DNA of 64,000 nucleotides from Pelecanus crispus (Eukaryota; Chordata; Aves; Pelecaniformes; Pelecanidae): positions 7,300,657-7,364,656 of the forward strand of contig NC_134643.1 of NCBI RefSeq assembly GCF_030463565.1, in the 5' to 3' direction. The notes beneath the pieces were generated by a model. That model searched no databases. It worked only from the letters and a program-made list of their open reading frames with translations, and had not been told where the DNA came from. Both the position numbers and the translations under genes were made by a program. Below are positions 23,637-37,894 of the stretch, piece by piece; within the stretch, counting starts at the first letter, position 1, and each line of letters begins with the position of its first letter.

Positions 23637-24620
23637 TCACAGAATCTTAGATGTATTAGTTGGAAAGTCCATCCTTGTGCTCAAAGCTGGGCTTTTACCG
23701 ACACTGGAGCCGTTCAGCCATGGACTTAGGGTTTTGACAACCTCCAATGACAGGGATTCAGCTGCTCCTCTGGGTAATCTGTTACAGCGCTGTGCAGCCC
23801 TCCTGGTGAAATATTTTTTCTTAATGTCAACTCTGAGCCTTGAAGCACCATATTTTTGGCCATTGCCCCTGGTTACATTATCTGGCATTTCTTAATGAAC
23901 ACTTCATCTCCATTATCTTCGTAACTCTCTTCAAAGCAGTCACAGGCTGCAGCTAGACCACCCTTAGACTGTGTGCCAGACTGAACAAGTCCAGCTTCCT
24001 CCACTCTCCTTGTCGGTCATGTTCTTTAAGTAACCAGCTTGGTAGCCCTCTAGTGGACCAATTCCAGCTTCTCCACATCCCTTTTGTACTGTGTGTGCCA
24101 AAACTGGACTATATTCCAAATATGGCCTCACCAGTGCTGAGCAGAGGAGAACAAAATATTCCCTCCATCTGCTGGCCACTTTCAGCCAGTCAGTGTTGCC
24201 CAGTATGCACTTTGTCTCATTTGTGATGAGAGTGCCCTGTTGGCTCGTATTCAGCCGAGCATCCGCTGTAAGCGTGGTTTCAGCAGGGCTGCTGCTCTGC
24301 CAGTCAGCTCCTAGCCTGTACTGCTGCTTGGGGTTATTCTTCTCCACGTGCTTGCTCCTTAGATTATGGTTCTTCTGGATTGAAGCCTGGCCATTTGGTG
24401 TGTCAGCCATTCCCCCAATTTCGCATCATCTGCACATTTGCTGAGCATGTATTATTGATGACGATATTGAATGATAGGAGCCTCGGTATCAATCCACGGT
24501 GATCAACGTGGGATGGCCTCTCAGCAAAGACATTTTGTCTGAAGTTCCACATAGCCAATTCATGAAGGCTCATCCATTTCATCCTTAAATAGGCATCTAA
24601 GAAAGACCAGGTGAATCACT
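23637..24620 (-). repeat. CR1 LINE, truncated and decayed, - strand
   Basis: About 1 kb of CR1 read in reverse. The left end has 'tcacagaatcttagatgtat' (decayed 3' terminus). The middle has the reverse complement of the 'RPYLEYSPVLAHT'-type ORF2 segment. The right part has the reverse of the region coding the 'MADTPNGQASIQ' and upstream stretch, with 'catcatctgcacatttgctg' typical of CR1. Several frameshifts and stops; an old copy. A further scrap with 'agaatcatggaatgattctc' follows at about 24702. Confidence 0.85.
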
Positions 24621-27600
24621 ATATGGATGAGCCTTTTCTCCTTTGTTGACAGTAAAAGTAGCCTGAAGTGCTTAGGTCAGACTTGGATGTCCTGAATTAA
24701 CAGAATCATGGAATGATTCTCGTCTTGAGTTAGATCAGATGAATCCTACCTACAGCTACTAAAGCTCCAAATGTAGAAGTATCACGAATCAAGAAGGACA
24801 TTTTTAAGGTATGTTTGCTTCTGTGTCCTTGGTTCCCTGTGTATGAGTGTTAGTTCATTCCTCAGTTCTCCGCCAGAGTGAATCAGATACGCAGTGAAGT
24901 CCTGGGGCAGTTCTCTCCAGGGACCGATTATCCTAGGCAGTACCGGTGAGTCCACGTGAGCTTTGGCTCACTCTGCCCTTCACAATGCCCTGATACTGTC
25001 CCATAGGCCTTGCCTAACACTCCTGAGCATCTTCAGCATCACGCTAAAAAACACCCTGCTGGCAGGCCTGCCAGTTATTTCGGGCACTGTGAGCTGAAAA
25101 ACTGCTGCAATGAAAAGTCAGCACTTCTGTCTTTGGGCCATGAAGGTGCTGTGTGGAGGTAGAGGAAGCCCAGGCCAAATGCTATGCAATCCAGTTGCTG
25201 CAGGTCTACTTCAGAATGACCTAAACATGAGGGCCACCTTGCAAAGGCTGTGCTGGTAGTGTCAGCCTTGTTGTTGTCCCCCTGTTAGAAGTGGTCTCAT
25301 GGTTCAGTCAGTCTGCCTCCCGCATAGCAGCCATGGGCTGTACTGTATCAGTCAGGTGCGCTGCTGGGAATGACACTTTGCTTCCTGAGTAGCGAAATTA
25401 AATTCTGTTATTCCTTATACTGGAGCAAGACCTGGATAGTTTGGAGCAAAAATCAACCTCTTTTCTTTCTAACGGGCCTACACATTTTCATTCAAACAAG
25501 TGATGCAAATATTGGTATCATTTATATGTATACAGCCCCACAAAGCAATTCTCTTTTCCATCTACAGTGCATTGTCAGGATGAAGAGAAGGCAATTTCCA
25601 GTTCTGCTGCTATTTTTAATTTGAAGAATGGAAACTTAAACTTGAGCTCACCATTAAAAATAGTTTGTTTCTATAGGAATGTGAAAAATGTGGATCCTTG
25701 GGAATAGTTGTTTTAAAAATATAAACTTGTATTGTTACCACTAGGAAAGATGGGTAAGTTTTATATGAACTCACATAGTTGATATAGGTTAGGAACTGTC
25801 ATGAGCAGTTAAGAGAGAGAAGGGTTAAATCTGGAGCCCAATAACCTTCACTGTGTCCTTTTTAATGCAGTAAGATGCTGCACTTAGACTCTGTTCCCAC
25901 ATGCTGCTCTAAAAGCATTAGGAAAGAGTGAATTGTTTTCAAAAATATTTATATTTAATGGCTATCTTGCAACTACTCAGCAAATCTCTACTGGCTCTTT
26001 TGTTCCAGGCTTTTAGAAATAAGTACATTATCTGATTTTTGCAGAATAGTGCTCTTTCCAACTAACTGCAGTAATAAAATGGTTTCGCTGGCCATCTTAA
26101 AACATGAGTGATAGTTTAGATGAGCACATTCTTTCAGATATTTAGAAATTCTCCTTCTGCAATTGATTGCCATCTACACAAGATGGGGTTTGGCATTATT
26201 ATTAACTCCTGGTTATAATTTTTGAAGGAAAAAAATCAGCATTTTTAAAGAACAATTACTGTATTTGAAATAGTTATACCGCAATAGAATCAAATTCTAG
26301 TCATCTTATTCCCGCACATGGATTCATTGAATTTGAATGGCCTCATAAGACACTAATACTACAAAGATATATAGGTGTCCTTAGTGTTATTCGCTATGAG
26401 CAGACTAACATCAATGGAAGTGCTATGTAAAGTTAAGAATGGGCATACTTTAGCAAGACAAAATGGTGATGGGAGGGGAAGTTCACTATCAAAAATGGTA
26501 TCCTCGTTATTCATATGATAGGCAGGGGGTGGGAGTGTTACCTTATCCTTGGCTTTCCATGTAGAAGACCAAACACCACAATGCCTCGAGCCTCTCTGCA
26601 GTTCAAATCCATGGAAGTGAAGGAAGCACAGTGCTCTGGATGACTGAGTTCAGATCCTTAAGAACACTGCTTTTCCAAGCTCATGGTCTTTTTCAGTCTA
26701 ATTCACAGATATGACAAATGTTTGTGTTGTACCTTCAGATCTTGAAGAGAAAAAATATTTGTAAGTATGTTTTAACTCATTTTTCACAGTATCTGTTTGT
26801 ACTATTTCATGCAATAAAGTAATTATGTAATTAGAATCATCAGTTCAAAAAATGGTGGCATCCACAGGAACATTTCCCTCTTGCTTGAACCACTAGGCAG
26901 AAAAGCTTCAGAAGGTTTTAGAATATTCCTGCACTGGCCCCTGTGGATTGACAAAGCAACAAAATTTTTCATTTCTGACTTGTGTGGGATTTTTATTTTT
27001 GCCCGCATCTGCCTTTATTGTTTAATTTAATGGATTTACAGGCTATTCCTGGGAAACAGACCAGTTCCAGAATTGTTAATTAAGTTCTACAGCCAAGAAA
27101 CAGCAAACCAAATGATAGATTGGGAGCCTTACTGCTGTGGGTATCTGCTGCCTGAGGAGAGAGTTTGTCCCAAAATAGCAAGGAGTCTATCCTTTGTCAC
27201 CCCATTCATTTTTATTAAAGAATCTGCTCTGCAGCGATGTCTGCCAGGTAATTAGCCTAGTTTCAAGTGGCCCTAATAGCATGTGGCATGCACTCAGCCT
27301 TCTCTGTAAATGAAGTAGGACTCCATCTGTGTACAGCCTCTAGGATGCAACTTATCACTGCAAATGACAGACAGGGACATGTTTTCTATTCATATACACT
27401 GGAACAGCTGGAATGGAAACTGGTTGAGAAAAATGCAAGCAAGGAATTGCCAGTATGAATGTAATGAACTGTCCAGCCACTGACTTCAGAGTCCATGGAT
27501 GCCTTAGAGGAATGGCTTTGAGCCTTTACCTGGGAATTTTAGAAAAGATATATAGGCAAAATCTGGAGGATATGATCGTATCACTTGTGATGTAGCTTTC

Positions 27601-28119
27601 AGGCTCCCCTCATGAACAAGGTAAACAAACAAACTGGGGTGCAGCAATAGGTAGAGTAACACTCGGCACGCGGTTGTTCCTAATTCATGGACCAGGCAAC
27701 AATCTGCCTCACCACATCATGTAGGGGATATATGCTGAAGATAGAGTTAAACACAGGACTCCGGTGACGGGCAAGGGGTTTATACCTTCCACATTCCACA
27801 GAGCCGAAGAACAGAATGGGATTTCATCTAAGCTTTTATATAAACTTCATGTGGTTTTCTTAAGGCCAGTCAACCCAGAATTCAGCAGACTGGGTATGCA
27901 TTAGTTTTGTGTTGGTTTGAAGTAATCTCCTGTAGCTGCGGAGGAGAAAGCTTGAAAATACGTGCTACAAAGGCACAAAAAGCTGGACGTAGTTAACATT
28001 AAAAATACATGACTTAACTCACTGGCAAAAGTCAGCATGGTAGTTTTTACCATCCAGCTCATGATTTCTGAGCATTTGGCCGGCAACACTGTGTCCTCCA
28101 CAAAATTGCCTTTGGGTAG

Positions 28120-28200
28120 TTCCTGTATTGTCATTCCTGTATTGCAGATGGGGAAATTGAGGACGAATGTGCTCTGCCTGAGGTCTCAGAGCCAACGGCA
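28120..28200 (-). repeat. MIR-like SINE fragment
   Basis: On the + strand it reads 'ttgcagatggggaaattgag' followed by a 'ctctgcctgaggtctcagag' segment. This matches the reverse complement of the MIR block TTTCCTCATCTGTAAAATGG with the CORE region. Short and diverged. Confidence 0.45.
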
Positions 28201-31200
28201 CTGTAACAGTGGCATCCAGAATGCCGGCACCTGCTCCTTGTACTTCAGCAACAAAGTTTTCAGTAAAATCAGCAGAAATGCAGGATGATTGCATGCCCTG
28301 AAGAGGCTGCAAAGGCTTCTGAACAGGAATTATGAGCTACTGCATCAAAGGCCCCATGCTTGACATTTATTGGCTTTTTGATGAATGTTGGGGTAATTTT
28401 ACTGTCAACAGTTTCTCATTAGGAGCCTGGCAATGTTCTTTCTGACCATTATCTTGCTCAGTATCACACTGGGTTGCTAGAAAGAGCAGAGATTTTATGT
28501 AAAACCCATCTATCTCTGTAGCTGCAAAATTTTCTAATAATTCTACATTTAAATAATCTCACAGAAATGCTGGCTGCCTTCTCTAAGAAATAAGGAGAAT
28601 AGACAAATGGTTAAATTTCCATGAACACCTAAAGCTATAGGACAGATCTCATACTGCAACGAGTAGGATTCATTTGTCTTGATTTCACTGGCATTGCACC
28701 TCGATTATACTAATTCTGAATTTAGCCACTCAGTAACACATCCCCACCCTGTTTTACACTCGCAAAAGAGGGAAAAGAATATCAGAGCTGTACCTTTCTC
28801 ACTCTCCACTGTATGATGTTCCATTTCCTGGCTGCTTGTTGTTCAATATTAGGAATTATTTTTGTCAAACCCATAGCTTTTATAAAAAGAAAATCATAGA
28901 TCTGTACCCCTAATACCATTGTGTATTTGGAAAGGGGAAAATCATTCATTAACCTTTGATGCAGCCAACTGTAGTAATTTTCATGATATGACTTTTAAAA
29001 CCTTAATAGTTATTTTAAATATTTCTATCCTGGAGTCGTGATAATGGGAGCATCACAGGGTTATTGTATATTTTATTGATCATGTTTGTTATAGAGAGAA
29101 AATTGAAAATAAAACCAGGTGGTAAAATAACAAATTGAATTTGTACTACTAAAATTTAAGCCAGATTCATTGATTTGATTCATGACTGTTGTTCACAGCT
29201 ACTTAAGACAAGAGACTTTAACTTTCCCTCCTTATGTAGGACTGTGGTTTCAGCCTGCCAAACCCAAAACTTGTAAGGCTGTGGCGTTAACAGAAAATAA
29301 GAAACATTCCTGTAGCCTAGCTCAAAACACAACCAAATCTTTAAACTAACTTTCATAGCAGTGCAAGTTAACCTGTTGGACTTAATACAAATATAGGTAT
29401 TGATCTCATCCACCGGTTCTGCTGAAGGACAGTCACCTCCTGGAAAGGCAGAACAGGTATGGATGGCAACATCTCAGCCTATCTGCAGCTTGGCTTATTA
29501 GAGCCATATGTCAGTGAGGTCTGATGTAATGGGCCATGTCTAAGAGAGCGGAAGCTCCAACCGTAGTCTGCTTTCTGAAGGAGTTTTTAAGGACAAATTA
29601 ACTGCAATAAGAGAATGGTGACATTCAGGCTGCCTCAGCTGCTGATTACAGAGAAGGCGTTAGGTCTTCCAAAGTGGCGCTCAGGTTTTGTTCCAGATCT
29701 GTCCTCTGTCCTCCTACAAACAATTACAGTGGATGAAATCATTTTTGGAAAGATGAGTGATGTTTTCCCTGTCAACTCTGCGCTGTCAACATCAAGGATA
29801 ATGTGATATATATACCTGCTCCAGTCTTCTCCACCTCCTGGCCCAAAATCATTCTCGGTGTAGACACCAAGTGATGCTTCTGGAAAGAAACAATAAAGGA
29901 TTAGTAAAACGTATACAGAATGTGGGGGAAAGGAGAAAGCAAATGAACACATGAAGTCATTTTCCTAATATGGTCTTCAGTCTAGATATGAATATTTTGT
30001 TTCTTGTACCTGTTTAATGAAATATACTCTTCATGCCATTGAAACTATCATCTGATGTTTAAGGGAGTTAATCCTATAACAAAAATCTCTATTCTGACTG
30101 TTAGGATACAGTATAAATATAGACATGGTGAGTACTTCTGAGTTAGTTCCCTTCTCTATCAAGACCTCACTAGATTAGATAAAAAATATTTTAAAATTAG
30201 TGTGCTTTTTCTTGCTTTTTTGGTTTTGAGTCCTTAAGGTGAAGTCGGAGCTATTATTCCAGTTTTTCCTCTCCCTCCTTAAGGGCTTTGGGTTTTTTTA
30301 CTGAATTCTGAGATTCCCATAGAAGTACACAAATCTGGAAAGCTTTACAAAATACCACATATCACAGTTTAACAATTGGTAACACTGCCATAAATACTGG
30401 AGTGGGGGAAAGCATCAGGCTTTAATGAAAAACCTGTAAGAAATGAAAGAGCTGTAACAGATGAAGGAGCAGAGTAATGAGAGAATTTGGTTGTCTGAAA
30501 GAAGGCCCTCCAGGAGAAGTACCGAGGTGCTCTCCAGAGCACCCACACAGAGGACTGGAAAACTGACCTAGTTTACCCCTTTTTCCCGGGGACCAGCAAG
30601 AATATTTGTGCAAGGACAATGAGCCCCTTATTCATTAGCCTGAGGTTATTATTCATTACCAATATTACTACTTATTATTATTGTTGATGTTATTATTGCT
30701 ATAACCTACTTCACACAGTGACACCACTACAGTTCAGGAATTTAAATTTTGATGCCTCCTCCCATAGTTGGGCTTGGAAATGGTCTTAATTGCTGAAATC
30801 AGAAGACTTTGCTGCTTGAGTTGGGGAATAGCATTTGTCTGGCAGCAAGGACAGACTTTTATCCTTTTACATAGCCTGTGAAAAACACTTAGTACTTCCC
30901 ATGTAGTCAGCATGGTAAAATCAAGTTGTCAAAGATAACAGTCCTTTTTGTTTGCTGTCTGTCAATATTCCTGTAAGCTTTTAGTCTTTTTCCATGTGAG
31001 CATTTATTCAGAGTTGACAATCCAGGAATACTTCCCATGGGCAGCCTGATACCTTTATGAGGCACTGTATGGTTGAAATGCAACACCAATTTATTCAGCA
31101 CTCACAATTACCAAACTAGCAAAATCCAAACAGCAAATTTACCACAGCAAAAGTCCTGGTAAAGAGCTCAGTAGCAGTTCATAGGCTAAAAAAACTGTTA

Positions 31201-31576
31201 AAATGTCCTAGACCTTTCTGTCTCATTCATCACTATAATATTTAAATACATTCCTATAAGCCATTTGTTAGGTAATTCTAAAAAGCAAACAAGAAGGAAA
31301 AAGATTTTAAAGCCAAACACCCCACCCCACCCCACCCCTGCCCCCCCCATTCACTTCCTGGCTTTCTCACAAAACTCCAGCGTGACCTTGGGCAAGCTAA
31401 TAGAGGCAGAAAAGAACTGTGACTGTCTAGTCCAACCTCCTGTTTATCACAGGTCATTTCTTGTACCTTGTTGGGTGGCAGCCCTTGGTGAGGTGGTTGA
31501 GGGGCTCGGCTGCTCCCCTGGGTTTGATACAAAAATGGAACGGATAAACCATTTTTTTCTTTTAAAAATTTATTAC

Positions 31577-31798
31577 CAGGGGAGGTTTAGATTGGATATT
31601 AGGAAAAATTTCTTCATGGAAGGAGTGGTCAAGCATTGGAACAGGCTGCCCAGAGAGGTGGTGGAGTCACCATCCCTGGAGGTGTTCAAAAAACGGGTAG
31701 ACGTAGCACTTTGGGACATGGTTTAGCGGGCACGGTGGTGTTGGGTTGATGGTTGGACTGATGATCTTAGAGGTCCTTTCCAACCTTAATGATTCCTA
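31577..31798 (+). repeat. CR1 LINE 3' fragment
   Basis: Encodes the final CR1 ORF2 residues in one open frame ([20 protein letters not shown] through [10 protein letters not shown], stop at 31724-31726). The 3' UTR core 'gggttgatggttggactgat' and 'ggtcctttccaaccttaatg' follow. Very close to the copy at 1-687, so same or sister subfamily. 5' truncated. Confidence 0.92.
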
Positions 31799-31858
31799 GT
31801 TTTACTTTCGTTACAAAATAATGCAGCCACCAAGCCAGGAACCATGAAATTAATTATT

Positions 31859-31963
31859 AGTCTACCCTTAATTGGTTTGGTGGTGGACTTGCTAGTGTTA
31901 GGTTAATGGTTGGACTGGATGATCTTAAAGGCCTTTTCCAACCTAAACGATTCTATGATTCTT
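31859..31963 (+). repeat. CR1 LINE 3' UTR fragment, second copy
   Basis: Contains 'tctacccttaattggtttgg', 'ggttaatggttggactggat' and the terminus AACGATTCTATGATTCTT. It covers the same consensus part as the end of the copy 60 bp upstream, so it is a separate insertion or a local duplication. Confidence 0.9.
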
Positions 31964-32189
31964 CTTGGCCTGCTTACTCCAATATAACATTTCACTGATT
32001 TGCAACTTTAGTTGAGCTAAGGAATTATCTAACTTTATAAAGGAAAAAAAAAAAAAAGAAAAAAAAGAAGATGCCAACAGTGTGATCCATTCTCCTTGCA
32101 GTCAGAACTTGTGGCTTATTTCTGCTTTGAATTCATCTGACCACAGCTTCCAGGCAGGGCAATAGAGCTGCCTTTTTATGGGCTCAGCT

Positions 32190-32425
32190 AGGTCTTTCAG
32201 TATCTCAGTGACTTATATGTAAAACAGGGCTGAACATTCTTTTTTCTCGCTATGCTTTATCTGTCTTTTCCCTGTAGACCACAAGCTCTCCAGGGGAAAA
32301 TTGGGTCTCGCTCTGTGTACACTCAGTGCCTTGCACAACAGCTTAGACTGGACTCATCTTTGATGCGGGATGATTGATATGTAGCATCTAAGTTACAACA
32401 GTGAAAAAGACATAAAAAAAATGAA
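32190..32425 (+). repeat. MIR-type SINE of sauropsid form
   Basis: The left part has 'atctcagtgacttatatgta' and 'aaacagggctgaacattctt', corresponding to the MIR region CCTCAGTTTCCCATCTGTAAAACAGGG. The right part has 'gaccacaagctctccagggg', 'gtctcgctctgtgtacactc' and 'agtgccttgcacaac', the tail found on reptile and bird MIR-like SINEs. Diverged, no clear target duplication. Confidence 0.6.
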
Positions 32426-33838
32426 GCAATAAACCTCAAAAATCTCTGTCTGAGGGAAGTTCCTTCAGTTTACTACAGTCCTCAGAAATCCTTGTTTGCG
32501 GTACAGCAGAAAATACATAATTTTTAAAATTATGGCCCTCTATAGCAAACTGTCAGCAGAGGGCAATAACAGCTCACATCTTGAAGCAATTCCTGGTTAA
32601 TGTGTTAGGCCAGTTCTGCCAGGGGTGTTTTTATACTTGACTGCTCACTGGGAATGAGCTCCTGGTTTAAACAGCAACTCTCTGAACAACATGTCTGAGA
32701 AAGTACTCCTGGAAGTCATGCAAGTCACGGGTCTAAACTTTCTTCTCCCACTTTCCCTGCAGCCCCTGTCTTTGCATCCTCACTGATTACATTGGAGGAC
32801 CGGTGGCAATCCGATAGTCAAGACAGGCGACTCGGTACCAAATTCTAGGAAGATCTTTGGAAGCAAGAGGAGACCCTGTTCTGCTTTAAGGAATCCACCT
32901 GTGAGAAATACAGATGTGTTTGGGGACCTGGCCCATTCAGCAGAGCACAGTTTGGGAAAGCCTGGCTGTTCTGACTTACCTAGGGAGTTTTAATTTTAGA
33001 TCCAAATGAGTTTGTGTAGATTGTTAAGAGGTTCTGGAGGGAACAAGTGATTCACAAAGACGTTCCAGGAGACTGGATCAGCAAGCCAGGCAGAAGAGGT
33101 GAGCAGAATGTGACCATCATGCCTTCATGCCTCAGATTTTCAGGAATAGGTAGCAATCCAGAGGATGGGTCTCCCAGCCAGGATCTCAGTCTCCCAGTTC
33201 AGCCAGCCAGGATCTCAGTCTTGCCTCTTCCACCCTCCTTAACAGGTGAACTAAGTGACACCATCTCTTCTCTCTGTGACAAAGTCCCCACCTATAAAGG
33301 AAGTCATGAAGTTCTCTGTGACACACTAAAAGCAGTGAATGATAAAAACTGATCAACTGCGCTACTCACAGCTTGGTGATGAACTAATGTACTTGTCACA
33401 CTGCTGGCCCAGAGTCTGCTGGGTAAAGAAGAAAACTGCTGAAGGTGTTAGTCCAGATGGACTGTAAATGCCAAGGCACAGCAGGAACTGTTGAAAAGTA
33501 AAAATATTCTCTCCAGTGCTCTCCCAGCAGGAACAATATTCCCATTGTAATGCAGATATCCTGCCAAGTCATTCCATCCCTCAGGGCAGGTGAACACTTT
33601 GCAAGAGTCTGCAATGGTAATCATTAGACTATTGTAAATATGAAAGGAATACAAATGCCAGGTGTCTCTTTAACTGAGCTTCAGCTTTATGACTGGCTTC
33701 ATGAAAAGTAAGAAAGCATGACCACCCATAATGATACTATTAATAATATTTGGAATTTCAGGGAACACTGGATATCAGCCTGAATTAACCGATCCTCCCC
33801 CAATTCCCATACTGTAGAAAAAGGATGGGGAGCAATTA

Positions 33839-33879
33839 CATTAAAGGTCTTTTCCAACCTAATGCTTCTATGATTCTAC
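33839..33879 (+). repeat. CR1 terminal fragment
   Basis: Only the last 40 bp of a CR1 3' UTR: 'ttaaaggtcttttccaacct' then 'aatgcttctatgattcta'. The extreme 5' truncation is usual for CR1. Confidence 0.8.
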
Positions 33880-36800
33880 ATTGTTCAAAGCCACCACAGT
33901 GAGAGAAGCCTATAACTTCAAACATCAAAAGAGCCGGTATACTGGGCTGTGCTGAAGCTGCAGAGGAATTCAAATAAACAACATTCAATGACCAGCTCTG
34001 GAATGCAGTGAACCCAGCTAGGTCAACAAGCACACCAATAAGCGATAAGCGTGCAAGGTGACAAGTGGGGTCCAGCCCAGGAGCCTGTGGTAATGGGGTG
34101 GAGGTTATGGCAGCTTTGTGCCCGGCAGCTTCTGGACAACTCTCACCAGCAGACGGAGTGGAAGATGTAATTTAACTGCTTCACTAGTTTTTACTATGAA
34201 GGCTCCACTCAGACCAGAGTCATCCCTGTCAGTCATGATTCAATGCCTTTTCCACTAGACAACCTTCAATCCTGTTGTACAATTGTGCTCCTACACACCT
34301 GAGACAGAGGTGATCTGTGCCCTCTGTTCCATTTTCCTCTCTGCTACTTTTGATCCTTCTCTGACTCAGTGTGGAGGCTTAAGCTGGTTCACGCAGAAGC
34401 CATTTCAGACTACGGCCATCTGTAACCAGAGAAATCAAGCCACCGCCAGTAATAACACTAAAAGCAAGCAATTGAAACTTTAAAACAAAAAGCAAATGTT
34501 ACCTCAGAGTGATAAGCAGCTATAACAACAGACCTGGCAAAACAGTATTTTAAGAGAAAAATGTGCTAAAGAAATATTTTTGCAACCTTTTTTGAAATCT
34601 TTTCTTCAAAGAAGCTAAAATGTTGGTTCTAGGAAAAAGGTACTGCAGTTTTAAGCAAAGGGGGTTTTTTGCTTCGTAATTAAAAACTTAGATCTTAAAG
34701 GGTTTAAACAAAAGTTTACGCAAGCATTTCCATATAGATGAAAAAAAGGCCATTCTTTTATGTGGACAGAGAGTTCCTGTTAAGGCGGTGGTTGTATAGA
34801 GGATACAAAAATAACTGGTAACATAAGTACATACAGGATGCCATTAAGAAATCAGGTGCTAATGAGACTGCTCAGGACTGATTCACGACTACCCTGCGGC
34901 TATTCCATGACAGCTCTTCCAGGAGGTGTCTCTAGCAGCCATGAGTCAGATCACTGCCTCTGTGTCAATCCTTCTGCAGGAGACTCCCTACAGAAAGGCT
35001 GGCAGGTATGTCCTTAAAGGCAAAGGAACCAGGGTCTTCCCATGCTTTAGCTCTTCCAGCTGCAAGAACAGAGATCACAGAGGCAGCTTGGAGTGAGCAC
35101 AGATAAAAGCAGCCTGAGAAGTCTCTGTACACTGGCACAGGCAGGAACCTGTCAGCATTGTAAAAGTACAAAAGATGGCTGTAAGCCAGTTTTGTTCCTG
35201 TTGGTCCTTGAACTGATGTTGGCTCTGACACTCTTGTGATCTTGAACATAGGCCTAGAGGACAGACTTTTTACTGCCTGCATTAAAATCCTGCCCTCAGT
35301 TACCCTAGGCAAGGTTAATGACTATAATTTATTAAAAGGCCTATAATGGTTTGTTAAATGATGTTGAAAATGGTAGTTTCGTGAAAACAAGTTACAAAGC
35401 GTCCCAACAAACAAAAGGTTTGCCCTGTACTTCCTTTTAAATGGAACAGTTACAAGCCATGCATTTGTCACTTCTTTTGGGCCAAGAACAATGCATTAAC
35501 ATGTACCTACCGTATACATACAGGTGCCCTATACCATACCGTTTGTTGATGTGCCAAATGCCACTGTGGGATGGTTTCCTTATCATCATCTGCACCCCAT
35601 GGACTTCACAAGATTGGCACCTATAGCAGAGTCTGCATGGAAAGAAAGAAGTGAACCAGCTGTAAACCACCTCTCTCATTGCTGTCTTCCTCTAGCAATG
35701 TGGTCCCAGCGAAGCAGCACCCCTCCTTGTGAGAGCAGCAAAGTATCCATATAGGCATTACCTCCCAAGAGGCAAGGGCTGCCAAGAGAGGAAGGGATTA
35801 GTGCACGGGTGACCTCACCTGTTCTGTTTGTACTGATGTTATTCATAAAACACTTCTAAAGCTATTAAAGAAAAACTCGATATTAAAGACTGGCAATGTT
35901 ACTTTGGTGTTTACCATTTGCAAGAGACCCTGCATGGCTGGAACTCAGAAAAGCCTCCAGCATTCAAACGATTTTCTCCTGTTCTCAGGGTCATATTCTC
36001 TCACTAGCCTATTGCAAATCTCCTGATATCTGGTGTCTGGAGCTTAGGTCCCTAGCCAAAAATTATATCCAAGCCCAGAACTAATTGTCTAAGTTCCTTC
36101 TATAGTTATAAAGAGAAATAAATGCTTCAAAAGATCAAAACACCCGAAATGCTGGGAGGTACAGAGCTGCCTAACAGCAGCTGGTACAGAACTGATGTCT
36201 CTGCACTTGACCTTCACCAGGGAACTGCTTGGGAGCTGCAGTCTGGCACATTGTCCTGAGCATAGGAGTATTTTCAAGAGTAGAACACGGTCACTGTTTT
36301 CCTCTTGAAACCCACAGAAGATTTTAAAATAAACTTTTTAAATGTTATTTTGCACTTATATATAGTGACTTTGCACTTATTTAAGGGCCTAAATATTGCT
36401 GTCATCTTGATATAAGCCTTTTTTGATATACCTTTTTTTTCAGTCGGGAATGCCTCTCCCATTCCAGTTTTAGAGGTGCACATGACAGCAGTGTCCTGAC
36501 CTTAGAAACTGAGCTGTTGGTGCAAGATCTGGTACTAACTGTCACACTACCTCTTCCATCTGTCTTTGCACAGCATCAAGAGGGGGGGGGGAAAAAAAAA
36601 AAAGCGGTAACAAATGTTTTTCCTTCCTCACTTTTAAGGGTGATATTTCCCTTTTATGGGGAGATCTCTCAAATTATGTACTATCAGAGCCTAATATCTT
36701 TAATGGTACCTTATTTTACCAAGAGAGCAAATTACTCTGTAAAAAAGCCAGTTCTTTGCTTGTTGCCACTGCCAGCTGCATGCAAGTACAAAATTACAAA

Positions 36801-37869
36801 GCACTCACTTAGATGAAGTGAATACTTCATTAAACAATTAAGCAATAAGGCAGAACAAAGGCTGTGGTTTCCAGGCCTTGTTCTGTAATTGTATCCTACA
36901 GCATTAGGAGAACCTATGCTCAAGCGTAGGGTTGCAATTTAGGCTAGGATTATCCTCCAATAGCCTTGTCCTGTGGGATCAGAGGATTGCCACAATGGGG
37001 AATTTTTTTATCCATCGATGGCAATGTAAGATACATGACTTGTCCTTGAAGGTCTAGAGGTGAGGATTTCATCTTCTTTCTGTAATGCCTTGATTAGAAG
37101 CTTTTGTCTCTGCTTTCACTTTCTGAACCATGAAGGTTATTCACCAGCCCAGTTTCTATGAAGGTACAGTACATAGAAACTCAGTTCATAAGTAAATATC
37201 ACTGAGTCTCCCCAAACACGCTGTGGACACTCTGAGCCTGAGTGACACGGAGGATGGGAAATGTGTAAGCCCCGATGTTGAACAAGATGAAGTTTGTGCT
37301 GAAATTTTCTGTTCACCTCACACAGCATGTGCATCTAGTGAACTTCCAGGTCAAACTGAGAGGCACCTACAGAGATAAGGCAGATGCATGTTTAGATGGC
37401 TGATAAGCAGAGATTGTTTGGATTGCAGATGAAATTCAAATGTCTAAAGTCCATCTACATTCTGCTATAGAGGTCTAAATCCCTTTCTTGGTCTAGTAAA
37501 GGCCTGATTCAGCTCCTAATGAAATACCAGGATTTGTTCCACTAACTTGAAGCTGACCCTGGACAGAGCCCGCAGCCCTACCAGAATCCCTTTCCAGAAC
37601 AGTTGCAGAACATCCTGGATAACAACAGCAAGTCCTTCCCTCAGACACGATGTATAAGGAATCCCTCCATGCTGCTCTCCTTCTCCATAAAGCATTCAGT
37701 TCTGCTGAAACAGAAAATACAGCTCAAATGCGAAATACAGCTCACTGTATGACAGGACACCCTGTCCTTGGGAACTGGAATTAAGATCATCCAGACTCAT
37801 GTCATGGGCCAATGGAAGACCATTAGAAGAATTAACTTTCAGTTCTAACAGGAATCAAACCAGAAATTT

Positions 37870-37894
37870 TAAAACAAACAAACAAACAAACAAA
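37870..37894 (+). repeat. AAAC microsatellite
   Basis: Five to six uninterrupted AAAC units followed by a run into CCCC. Possibly polymorphic, no other role visible. Confidence 0.9.
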
